A stretch of DNA of 64,000 nucleotides from Neodiprion pinetum. Lineage: Eukaryota > Arthropoda > Insecta > Hymenoptera > Diprionidae. The position numbers and the translations under genes are program-made. Under the pieces are notes generated by a model. That model was not told the origin of the DNA. It worked only from the letters and a program-made list of their open reading frames with translations, and made no database searches. The stretch is from positions 17,074,526 to 17,138,525 of the forward strand of contig NC_060234.1 in assembly GCF_021155775.2 (NCBI RefSeq). The letters are read 5' to 3'. The stretch's first letter is position 1, and each line of letters begins with the position of its first letter. Positions 10,678 to 20,269 of the stretch are shown piece after piece.

Positions 10678-11075
10678 TCTGGTGACTCAATCGATACTAA
10701 TTCCCTGCTGGTCTGTCCCAGCGTCGGTGTTGCTTGCTCCCCAATATCTTTGATGTGACTCAACGTGTTTTCTATGATTTTGTTATTTATGCGTGGCTGT
10801 TTCAATTCCTCGTTGTGATTATTTAATTGGAAAGTATCCACAATATCCACAGCCATAGATCGTAAAGCGGTATTGAGAACTTTTAGGAAAACGGCATCGT
10901 TTTTCATCTGCGGATCAGCGATATTACACAATCGTTTGCGGTCTATATCGTACTGATTATTGTTGGTGGTTTTGAATCCAACACCCGGAAGCCTTCGAAT
11001 AAATTTTTTGCCACCACCACGCTCCGAGTGTCGTCCGAATATGTCTATGCTCATCACTAGACGGTCACTGAACAA
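10650..11075 (-). CDS. conserved Polinton protein of unknown function
   Basis: About 140 residues. The first part (MSIDIFGRHSERGGGKKFIRR, then a PGVGFKTT stretch and DIDRKRLCNIADPQMKND) matches my memory of a small protein that recurs in insect Polintons between integrase and the next conserved gene. No enzymatic motif is visible. The last 11 or so codons are the integrase start read in another frame, so the true C terminus has been replaced at a junction near 10,680. It is probably transcribed leftward with its neighbours. Confidence 0.55.
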   Translation of the reverse strand: MFSDRLVMSIDIFGRHSERGGGKKFIRRLPGVGFKTTNNNQYDIDRKRLCNIADPQMKNDAVFLKVLNTALRSMAVDIVDTFQLNNHNEELKQPRINNKIIENTLSHIKDIGEQATPTLGQTSRELVSIESPEWLDDNSKN

Positions 11076-11100
11076 ATGATGATTTTATGTTTACACGCCG

Positions 11101-12015
11101 CTAATAAGCGATTCCGGCCTCGCGCAACACCTCAATAATGGAGACTATTTCGTTGGAATGGTTGGTATTACCTGCAGCCTGTGACGCCATAAGCAGCCGG
11201 AGGTGATCTATAATTTCATTTGGATCATCCCAGTAGACGTAATCAACATCTTGCCCCTCCTTGCGCGCAATCTTATAGTCAGGTAAGCCTTTACCTGATT
11301 TTTTCGGCGAGCCAACGTCTTGTGCAATGAAATTTCTATATTTTGCGCTTTTTAAATCATCTCGAAGGCTTCCATCGGCTTGGTAACGTTTTCGATGCGC
11401 ATTTGTCGTCGTGACAATTTTTATATAATTATTCTTATCCACATCATTTACAATCGATGCATAGGGTGATTTTCTAAACAGTAATTCGAGTAATCCAGGT
11501 GTTCTCTCATAACTTTTATCCCCCACATTGACCAGATTATCAGTGAAATTAATCGGCGTGTCACCAATCATCATACCGTTTGTCAACTTTCGAACACCGT
11601 ATGTGGTATCCAAATCCCTCTGTTTACTTGTGCTGAACATTTTCAAATATTGCGCCGTGGAATCCGTTGTTTTCTTCACCAGCGTACTTGTAGTAAGAAT
11701 TTCACCAAACTTCAGTGTTTTATCATTCGCATCCATGAAATTGCCCTCATCCATATCCCCATCCTCCTCATCATCATCGTCATCCCCGGTACTCTCGTCA
11801 TTTTTTTCTTCTTCTTTCTTTATTATCACATCCGGTAGTTCCGTTTTCATTTCATGTTTAATATGCTGCTGTCTTGAGGTATCAACCAATTCTTGCAACG
11901 GTGTGACTAAAGGCTTAAATACCTCGCCCATAACCTGTTCGGTAGTGTCCTTATCCAACTTGAGCATCTTATGCTTCCGCCGTATGACATCGGATGCTTT
12001 CGATATTTCACTCAA
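11101..12015 (-). CDS. conserved Polinton protein (DUF8207-like)
   Basis: About 304 residues with a coiled, charged N-terminal half that includes a Glu/Asp-rich linker. The conserved C-terminal domain contains RTPGLLELLFRKSPY, TTTNAHRKRYQADGS, YVYWDDPNEIIDHLRLL and NEIVSIIEVLREAGI. This domain recurs in many insect proteins linked to Polintons; I recall it as DUF8207 but cannot check. Its role is unknown, and co-occurrence with capsid and ATPase suggests a virion or packaging function. The frame stays open upstream of 12,015 without an ATG to about 12,085, and a TATA-like box (TATAAG, minus strand near 12,107) lies beyond it. Confidence 0.65.
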   Translation of the reverse strand: MSEISKASDVIRRKHKMLKLDKDTTEQVMGEVFKPLVTPLQELVDTSRQQHIKHEMKTELPDVIIKKEEEKNDESTGDDDDDEEDGDMDEGNFMDANDKTLKFGEILTTSTLVKKTTDSTAQYLKMFSTSKQRDLDTTYGVRKLTNGMMIGDTPINFTDNLVNVGDKSYERTPGLLELLFRKSPYASIVNDVDKNNYIKIVTTTNAHRKRYQADGSLRDDLKSAKYRNFIAQDVGSPKKSGKGLPDYKIARKEGQDVDYVYWDDPNEIIDHLRLLMASQAAGNTNHSNEIVSIIEVLREAGIAY

Positions 12016-12127
12016 TGTATCGCTATGCTTACGAATCTTGGCACTCTCTATGTTGCCGGCTCGATTGTTGCAACGAAACTGTGCAAGTTTGTGTTAGTTT
12101 ATGCTTATAAAACAGTCAAACCCCTTC

Positions 12128-12394
12128 CTATATCGCCCCCCCATTGATTTCGCTATCCTTGTCAATTACGGTGAAACTGTAATTGTCATCATTCCAGCAT
12201 GCCGAGCACAAGTCTTTAAATTGCTGATACGTCATATCTGTGTTCACGTTATCGATGTAGATACATTTCATATTCATATCATCCTGCCGAAATAGCACCA
12301 ATAAGTTTGTACCAATAAGATCTGAATCACCCGTAGCCATACTGAAGGTTAATACTTTACGCGTTGAGTGTAGCATAACCACAGGGGCGTACAT
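12128..12394 (-). pseudogene. Polinton packaging-ATPase remnant
   Basis: About 88 residues resembling the C-terminal half of the A32/FtsK-like genome-packaging ATPase of Polintons: LVLFRQDDMNMKCIYIDNVN, then QQFKDLCSACW and YSFTVIDKDSE. The Walker A loop is missing, because the gene is truncated at about 12,394 where a plus-strand structural-protein remnant begins. Assignment rests on recalled similarity of these blocks and on the expected gene neighbourhood. Confidence 0.55.
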
Positions 12395-12407
12395 AAACGA
12401 GCATCGA

Positions 12408-12608
12408 GCTCACACGATTCACGAATTTTTCCCAGCCGTGCCACCGGGATATAAGATTGTCGAAGTGCCTACCAGCGTCATTTACCTGCCAATCGCCGTA
12501 CAGTCGATACATCATTTACAGCTGAGAATAGTTGATCAAGACGACGAGCTGATTAATTTTCGCGGCGAAAAGGTTACTGTACGTTTACAAGTGAAATCAC
12601 TCAAATAA
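12408..12608 (+). pseudogene. Polinton minor structural protein, C-terminal remnant
   Basis: An ATG-less frame of about 66 codons ends at TAA 12,606-12,608. It contains IHEFFPAVPPGYKIVEVP, then a VIYLPIAV block and LRIVDQDDELINFRGEKVTV. This block is the conserved C terminus of a protein found next to the major capsid gene in many insect Polintons, probably the penton-like minor capsid protein. It lies directly upstream of the capsid gene on the same strand. The 5' part is lost at the junction with the ATPase remnant. Confidence 0.5.
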
Positions 12609-12646
12609 TGGGAATCGTGTTTGAGACGTGAAAGTTGGGCAAAAGT

Positions 12647-12683
12647 TATAAAAGTGAAACGTCATGGTCAAAAATCATCAGTC
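12647..12683 (+). promoter_or_regulatory. predicted capsid-gene core promoter
   Basis: TATAAAAG at 12,647-12,654 and initiator TCAGTC at 12,678-12,683, with 33 bp from the TATA start to the initiator A. The initiator lies in AATCATCAGTC, identical to that of polB. The capsid ATG follows about 145 bp downstream. Confidence 0.6.
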
Positions 12684-12822
12684 GCCCGAGACCTCTGACA
12701 ACGTTCACACCGCCTACGAGACTGACACATCTGAAGGTTCGGTTTCTCCAGAGCCTGGGTCTTCGATTACGTGGAAATTTTGGAAAATAAGAATTCATGT
12801 TCGCTGCATCCTGTGTGTGTTA

Positions 12823-14037
12823 CCATGGAAGAAATAATAAGAATACAGAAACCTGTGGTATTCGACGAATCGATCGCGCACTCTGAGATTCATGCTTATC
12901 AGCCGTTTGCATCATCCACCTTCCAGAACAACGATGAAATCCATATTGTTGTTCAACATCAGGACTTGTGCCTACTGCCCAGTAAAAGCTCTCTACACAT
13001 TCATGGAAAAATCACAAAGGATGATGGTGTGGCTGCGGTGACGGTTACGAAATTGATCAATATGGCCGTTTGTCATTTGTTTGAGGAAGTTCTCTATGAG
13101 TTGAACGGTGTAGAGATTGACCGGAATAAAAATGTTGGCATCACCAGCACTATGAAGGGTTACGTGTCCTTGACTCCAGGCCAGCAATATAGTCTGGAGA
13201 ATACCGGGTGGTTGAACGGGGATAAGGAACTAACCGATGCCACTGGAAATTTCGATGTTAATTTACCGTGAAATTATGTGCTAGGCTTCGCCAAAGATTA
13301 TCGTCGAGTCATCGTCAATGCTACACACGAGGTAATTCTCACACGTTCCAACACTGATTTGAATGCCGTGATTCAGGCCTTGGCGACGGAAAACTTTAAA
13401 ATCACCCTAAATAAAATCGAGTGGTTGTTGCCCTACATTAAACTGGCAGATAAACCGAAAATCCAGTTACTCAACTACATCGCCAAGGATCCGACCATAT
13501 CCATGAGTTTTCGTTCTTGGGAAACGTACGTGTATCCCATGCTCCCATTAACAACGCGGCATATATGGTCAGTCAAGACATCGACGCAGCTTGAGAAGCC
13601 GAGATATGTCGTTCTAGGATTTCAAACTGCAAGGAGAAACGAGTCGCTGAGATGCCAACGTATTTGATCATTGTCGGATCAGAGATGTAAAACTCTTCCT
13701 CAACTCACAGTGCTATCCCTACGGAAATATGAATCTTGATATATACAATAATGAATACGCCATTCTCTATGATATGTATGTTCGGTTTCAAATGACCTAC
13801 TATAACAAAGAAGCTGAGCCTTTGCTTTCGAAGCGTGAATTTATAAACCAAGCTCCCCTTATCGTCATCGATTGCTCCAAGCAGAACGAAACATTGAAAA
13901 CTGGACCTGTGGACATTCGATTGGAATTTGAATCCAGCATTACGTTCCCACCGCACACTTCTGCCTACTGCGTGATCTTGCATGACCGCATTGTTGAATA
14001 TAATCCGATTAGTGGTACTGTAAAAAAATTGGTATAA
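12823..14037 (+). pseudogene. MCP: Polinton major capsid protein
   Basis: Double jelly-roll capsid protein of Polintons. I take the start at ATG 12,823 (ACCATGG context) below a TATA/initiator pair. Recognisable blocks include HAYQPFASSTFQNNDEI, LFEEVLYELNGVEIDRN, ISMSFRSWETYVYPMLP, KPRYVVLGFQTARRNESL, PLIVIDCSKQNETLKTGP and YCVILHDRIVEYNPISG. Two lesions are visible: an in-frame TGA at 13,269-13,271, and a short deletion near 13,655 that shifts the frame until the C-terminal part resumes at about 13,670. The arms of the palindromic element carry the last 580 bp of the same gene with a different lesion. Confidence 0.85.
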
Positions 14038-14502
14038 GTCAGTTTTGGAATAATCATATGTTTAATTAATATGGATATTGAAAATAATATGTATAATTTT
14101 ACTCGTTAAAATTTAGAATAAGATAATTTAGAATAGAATGAGAAAACTAAATGTAATTGATGTTAAATAAAAAAAATTGTTAAAAGCATTCAAAACGCCA
14201 TTTTGAACTTTCCCTCAGGGGTCATTTCCTGGAATTTTTTCAATAGGTCTAGCTGGTTTTTACCTTATCCGATTTATGTGCGGCTTTCCGGCGCCAAAAC
14301 AAGTCTTGACAGGAATTATGTTGTGTGTGTGTGTGTGTGTCAAATCCTATGAAAATAGTCATCTTGCGGCAAACCGCGAAAATGATCAACCTGGGGGCGC
14401 GGGGGTAGCGCCGTGGATTTAGGGGGGAGCTGGGGGGGGCTAGGGGGGAGCTAGGGGGGAGCGCGCCATTGTGTGATCCAGAATTCTCGTATATACACTA
14501 CT
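14038..14502. repeat. right terminal region of Polinton 1
   Basis: Non-coding terminus: an AT-rich leader, a (GT)n tract (about 14,322-14,340), a G-rich tract with repeated 'aggggggagct' units, and a tip ending ...TATACACTACT at 14,502. The same order and tip occur at both ends of the palindromic element (36,993 and 60,625), where a 6-bp target duplication proves the boundary. Flanking DNA starts with ATTGTG at 14,503. The matching left tip is outside the window. Confidence 0.8.
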
Positions 14503-15287
14503 ATTGTGCATGCGGTAAGTTCTCGGTCATTTTCTCCGAGTGACCGAGGTGCGGAAAAATCCACGTCACAGTATAAATATCTACATATGCCTATCTGTGT
14601 GTGGTTGCACACGTATACATGCATATATATGTAAATTTGTGGCCTGGTCATCCAAACTCATCCATGAAAAACAATAAACACGCCGAACGGGTTACGGAAA
14701 GGATAACTAAGAGTGAACACCGCGGAGCCCTCGCCTCGGGAGAGAGGGGAGTGGGTGACAGGCACTCGGGACATCCATTAGCGTTATACTGAATGCTCCG
14801 CAATATATATTGTTTATTGTAAATTATTCATTGTCATTATTATTAACTAAGCCTGTATTCTCGATCATCAAAACCGACATTGTTGTTGATTTAGGTAACT
14901 ATAAGTGTTATAATTATTTATGTTATTATTTATGTAATTATTTGTGATCGGTGGTAATATAATGTTTTAGTATCGTTTCTACATCAACCCAAGTCGTTCG
15001 GACTCAGGAATTATTATTTCCGCAACCCCTTTTAAGTTATAAGAGCACGCTCATAACTTAAATATATGTAGATATTCCAACAAGCCTAAGAAAAATTCTG
15101 TGTCTAAAACTTCTTCAAGATGTCTCAAACGCATTTTATAGGTTGAACTAATACGTAGGATGCTTTTAAGACACTTTGAACATATTTGCGTTTCACTTCA
15201 AGACATAAAATGCTTTCAAGACACTTTGAGGATGTCCGAAACGCACGATTTGGCATTCGTGTTCTCCAGGATACTACGCGTGTATAT
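14503..15287. other. AT-rich DNA without recognisable genes
   Basis: Flanking sequence right of Polinton 1. I see no convincing frame, only short chance ORFs. Confidence 0.4.
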
Positions 15288-15289
15288 TA

Positions 15290-15879
15290 GGGTGTCCGTT
15301 ATTTCCCAAATCGATTTTTTTGTAGCTATCGCCCACTGAAGTTTTAGTTTCTGACCTAAAAAAAATTATCCACCCGAAATCAGCTCTTAATTTTCAAATT
15401 AAACCGTGCCGAAATCATGTTACTTTTCCCATTTAAATCGACATGAATAAACATCAGCGCTCTACTTAGCACAATTTTTATTTTTTATTTTAAAGATTTC
15501 GGAGTCAAAAAAGGAAAAAATGAAAACAAAATTGAAAAAAATTAAAAATTAAAATTAAACACCAGTTTAACCTTAAATAACTTCTGAAGGAGTGATTTAA
15601 TCAAAAATTCATAAGAGATACTTTTTGTAGAGCGTTCAATTTTACACCGGAATATGCTTTGGTTAGGTTTTTATTCTCAGTTGTTTCTGAGAAAAAAAAT
15701 TAAAAATAAAAAGTCTAAGAATCCCATGTTATTTAAATGGGAAAAGTAACATGATTTCGGCACGGTTTAATTTGAAAATTAAGAGCTGATTTCGGGTGGA
15801 TAATTTTTTTTAGGTCAGAAACTAAAACTTCAGTGGGCGATAGCTACAAAAAAATCGATTTGGGAAATAACGTACACCC
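15290..15879. mobile_element. palindromic MITE with TA target duplication
   Basis: A 590-bp non-coding element with inverted ends (GGGTGTCCGTTATTTCCC at the left, GGGAAATAACGTACACCC at the right). Near-identical inverted arms of about 140 bp run to 'catgttacttttcccattta'. TA dinucleotides flank both ends (15,288-15,289 and 15,880-15,881), as for Tc1/mariner-mobilised elements. The centre is AT-rich and has no open frame. Confidence 0.85.
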
Positions 15880-15881
15880 TA

Positions 15882-17800
15882 GTGTATATGACTACGCAAC
15901 TAACATTACACCAGAAAAATGTATGCTAATATTTTAGTAGTTTATTATTCATAAGGAGTACTTTTTATTGTATGTGCTATGTATGGAAATGAAAGAGACG
16001 GGCCATCACATGGCTAGTGACAACCTTTTGACACGGCCGTTAATCATATTCCATCGATAAATAAATTGAATTTATTTTCATCACTATTTTCTGCATTTGT
16101 ATAATTCACCTTATGTTTGTATTTTTATCATATGTTAGTAACAAATTATCAATATTATTAATTAAATAACAATACGTTTTTTCCTATTATTCTCACAATC
16201 TGCACTTATAGTCAGTTTGAACGAACTTGTCTTTTTAGTGATATGAACTGATCATGGATAATAAGAGATGTAGAATATTTATAGACTATTAATACAGAGC
16301 CTACTTAATTCGGATTATCGACGAATTCAATATCCGAACAAACGAAATAAAGTAAAGTAAAAAAACACCATCGTCCAAACTTGAAACCCTAATTTTACAG
16401 TGATTAAAATTTTACTATTAATGAATTCATTTAGCCCACCATATTGTCACCTTCTAATGATGTTTATACATCGTTTTATATGATGACTTTTTCGATGATT
16501 CTTCTTTATTCTCTTTATTAAAAATCGTTTTACATTCATAGTTCTGCAATATTTTCCTCTCACGCCCTTGAATGTCATCTTCCATATATACAGCAATTTT
16601 CTTCGTTACGTACTAAATTGAACCTATACATACGCGTTACGTTACTAGTGTAAAAAGCAAGTTCTGCCAAAATTTGAGTTACAGTTTCAGGTTCGCTGTA
16701 TCTCGCTTGCATCAAGTTTTGTTCAAGATGAAATTTTGTTTCGCACATCTTTCTTGCCCTCCATAAATAAAATATCAAGATTTTATCATAACTGGAGTGG
16801 TAAGATTAATTGATTGATCGGTTCCACAATTAATCAATCACTGAAAGTTCCATATTTACTGTTGCCATGAATCAGATAAATTACTCTCGCTTCATTCGCT
16901 ATATTCGAACAACATATCTTTATATGATATATTGAACGGAAATAATACGTATTTTATGGTAAACCAAGGAATTCTAATTAACTATGGCCATTTTAAAGAA
17001 GAATGACTAGTTGTACTACTAAATAGGCTGAAATTCACTCTCAATAGTTGTTGCCGGATGAGATTTATCTGAAAAAATGTTATTTCAAGATTCAGCAATC
17101 GTAAATATACACATTATTTCAAGGTTTTCAGAGTATTTCAAAATATCCCCGGGAAGTTTTTCTTCAGTCGTATGCACATTTTTCCATAAGAACTGCATTG
17201 CAAATTTTGAAACAAATCAAAAATCCGTGAAGAAACCTGCGTGATAACCGTTCGTATGGGAACAGCTATTAAAGGGAGACTTCGGTGAAGTTTTGGTCAA
17301 AAATGTTCTAAAAATCGATTTCCGGTTTCTAATGGAAACATGTTCTTTATAGCGTCCCTCTCCTGGCAAAAATTACATTGGTGAAATATTTTTTACATGT
17401 GTTTTTTGGCGCGATAATGAAATTTTTCAACTTTTGACTGCCATAATAGGTCCACGTAAGAAATTTTTCAAAATCCAACTTTAGATTCGTGAACGTTTGA
17501 GTATCAATTTACGCGGAAGTCCGTCGATCTGTCCTAGTATTTTGTGATAATAAAAGAGCGTGAAGTCACCAGGCTACATGTGCGCAATCATCGGTCGGTA
17601 AAACTGCGGATAACTCTTGTACCAGTTACTTTGACATACACTCTAACCATCTAGGTATAAAATATCTATGGTTTAGTCGTTATTCTCCGCGATTGTGTCT
17701 GCCATGCTATTGCATGCTATTTTTCGAAAGATAGATTTGACGAAGTGTGACAAGCTTTTTTTGTGGTTTGAACTACTCCGACATAAATTTTGAAGAGGTC
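15882..17800. other. AT-rich intergenic DNA
   Basis: About 1.9 kb with no supported coding or RNA feature. Short frames such as the one near 16,575-16,778 lack any recognisable composition or motif. Confidence 0.35.
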
Positions 17801-17849
17801 TGCCTCAAAATAAATCGAACCAGCACTCGCTGTCGTCATTCTAAGAAGC

Positions 17850-18660
17850 GTTCAACTAAAAAATTGGATCACTTGCGAAAAAAATCTAACTCTTCCGGCT
17901 TCTGCCGTACCTAACCCCAACCTTCCTTTTCCCGCTACTAATCTTTCTTTAACAGATGTTCGAAATATTCAAATCGACGCAGTGGCTGGACCATCTTGAG
18001 TGAGATCACCCCAGATCCCGGATCCAACTGAATCAGCAGAGTGTGAGGCAACTGAGAGCTTTGGAAAACTCGTTCCGTTCGACATACTGTGCACTCCAGA
18101 AGAACAGGCCTCTCAAACTCAAGGCGAAGACGGGTTTCTGTTCGTATATTCTACCTGTTCAGCGGGTCGTTTAAGGGACTTTGCGTATAGTGAATGCAAA
18201 TCCACCAATCTCATCGTACAGGTAAGAGAGCAGGAAGAATTCTATGCGAAGCTAATTGTCAAATGCCACAGTTCCGGTTATAAAATAGGTGTAAATTATA
18301 CGAGCCCACGAACCAAATATGCAAGTACTTCGACAATGCTACCCATCGAAATAAACAGGCGAGTAGTTGATGGAATGTTCGGCGTTGGACTAGGGCACTC
18401 AGGTATCGAAAACTTCTGTACCGTAATGGGTATGCTGAGACTTTACAACGCATGAGCGTTAGTAGCTTCAAAATTCATGTGGACCATTTTACTGTGGAGA
18501 CTAAGAAATTGAAAGCGAGTTTTCGAGAAAGCGAGAAAAGTTGTTAGAAGAGCGCATAAAGTAATGAATCATTCAATTACAGTGAGTGCAAGAGAGTGGG
18601 GCAGTACTTGACGTCGCAGTATCTTACGACGGTAAGATACTCTAGGCACACTCAAGGAGA
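17850..18660 (+). pseudogene. Mutator-like transposase-domain protein, N-terminal remnant
   Basis: A basic start (KKRSTKKLDHLRKKS at about 17,850-17,890) leads into an open stretch (18,000-18,455) with LVPFDILC, EEFYAKLIVKCHSSGYKIG and a conserved EINRRVVDGMFGVGLGHSG-IENFC block. A shifted stretch (KVVRRAHKVMNHS, about 18,535) follows. This arrangement matches my memory of the widespread 'Mutator-like transposase domain' proteins of insects. Stops and frameshifts interrupt it. It ends where the Copia 1 LTR begins, and the C-terminal part of the same family resumes beyond that element at 32,080. Confidence 0.6.
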
Positions 18661-18673
18661 CGACGATTCTATC

Positions 18674-18901
18674 TGTTGGAAACTGTTCCATCGACACGAC
18701 TCAGAGTTTGTCCAGTTTAAAACTATCTAGTCAGTAAGGTTCTTGTTTCATACTTAGTTGTAACATCTGATTGAATATATACTCCTTGTTTTTTGCCCCT
18801 CGTTTTTTCACATGTTACAAATAAGAAAATAAAGACTTGTTAATCCAGAAATATTGTGTTGATCAAGAGGTGAATGTACAAATAAATAACCCAAAATAAC
18901 A
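18674..18901 (+). repeat. Copia 1 5' LTR
   Basis: 228 bp, TGTTGG...AATAACA. It shares its whole length with 31,740-31,967, with many substitutions. Confidence 0.85.
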
Positions 18902-19031
18902 GATTATGGGTCCAGGTGCGCAGTAAAACAATATTTTTGAGTTTTCTCGGGGAGTCGGAAAGTTTTGTATCGTAAACAGCAAAAGGCGTTTCTTGAGGTG
19001 AGCCGCAACGTGCAATAGTGCAAAAACCAAG

Positions 19032-19933
19032 ATGGAGACTGATCTGGCGAGGATCGAAAAACTTAAGGGACTTGAGAACTGAGAAACATGGAAGTTTCAA
19101 GTGAGAATTCTGATAATGGCCAGTGACGCTTACGATGTAGTCACAGGTGACTATACCAGATCTGAGGTGCCTGCAACCCAAGAAACTAGACCTGAAGCTG
19201 AGTATCAGAGGAAGCTCACGGAATGGAAAAGGTTGGATAGTAAAGCACAAAAGTTTATAGTAACGTCGGTAAGTGACCAACCTTTGCTTCACACACTGAA
19301 CTGTCAGTCGTCCAAGGAAATGTGGGACAAGTTACACGAGATATTTGAAGATAAAAGTGAAACAGCTAAGCACTTGCTACAGCAATAGTGGTACAGTCTC
19401 GACAGAGATACCACAGATAGTATGGTTACACACATAGCAAAAATTAAGGATCTGGCACATCGCTTGAGTATACTAGGCGAGCCTGTGTCGGACGGTAAGA
19501 TAATGACAAAACTGTTGATGACACTTCCTCAATCCTACCAGCATTTCAACACTGCTTGGGAGTCAACACCTTCGACGGAAAGGACTTTGTTAAACCTAAC
19601 GGCGAGGCTGACGATGGAGGAACTGCGGATGACAAACTGCGAAGACAGGCGGACAATGCTTTTTCAGTGAGAGCCAAGCCAAAGCAGCAGGGAAAAGGAC
19701 AAAAGGATAGGACGACTGTTCGAGGAAAGTGTTACAGATGCAGCCTGCCAGGTCATTGGAAACGAAATTGCAAGGTAAAGCTAGAAGATAACAGGACTAC
19801 TGAAAACAGCGGAAACAGAGATGGAGCTCTAAACGGAGAAGTCGTAACAGCGACGGCGATAGTTTCAGAGGAATCTCCGCAAACAATGATGCCTCGATTC
19901 AGGGGCAAGTCAGCACATGTCGCCCAAACGTGA
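19032..19933 (+). pseudogene. gag: Copia 1 gag
   Basis: Nucleocapsid-type gag. It starts at ATG 19,032 (METDLARIEKLKG...), followed by ETWKFQVRILIMAS and CQSSKEMWDKLHEIFEDKS, the usual Copia gag landmarks. The segment MTLPQSYQHFNTAWES follows. A CCHC zinc knuckle (CYRCSLPGHWKRNCK) is in a shifted frame at about 19,733. In-frame stops at 19,080 and 19,386 and a frameshift near 19,600 break it. Confidence 0.85.
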
Positions 19934-20269
19934 GTATTTTGTCAACTGCAAAGAGTTGCCTGCAAGAAATACAAGTATAAATTGGGAATGGTAAGGTAAT
20001 ACACACATTCGGAAAAGGAGAGGTAAATAGATATTCTTGCGTTCAACAGGTCCAAATGGGAGCGGAACTATTTGGCGGATGTATTGTACGTGACTAACTT
20101 AAAATATAACCTATTTTCCCTGTCATCAGCGCTAGTTAGAGGTTTGACTCTAACATCGGACAACCAGCGATGTTAACTGCGCAGGGGCAAGAAGGTGGTT
20201 ACTGTAGGAAATAGGTACGAGAATCTCTAAAAAATGAAATTTGAGCCACGATGTTCAAACGCCAGCGGA

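Noticed and set aside
14503..14508. ATTGTG as target duplication of Polinton 1
   Set aside because: The left end of Polinton 1 is outside the window, so the duplication cannot be verified.
18259..18471. Minus-strand frame opposite the Mutator-like remnant
   Set aside because: Shadow frame; the plus strand carries the recognisable conserved block.
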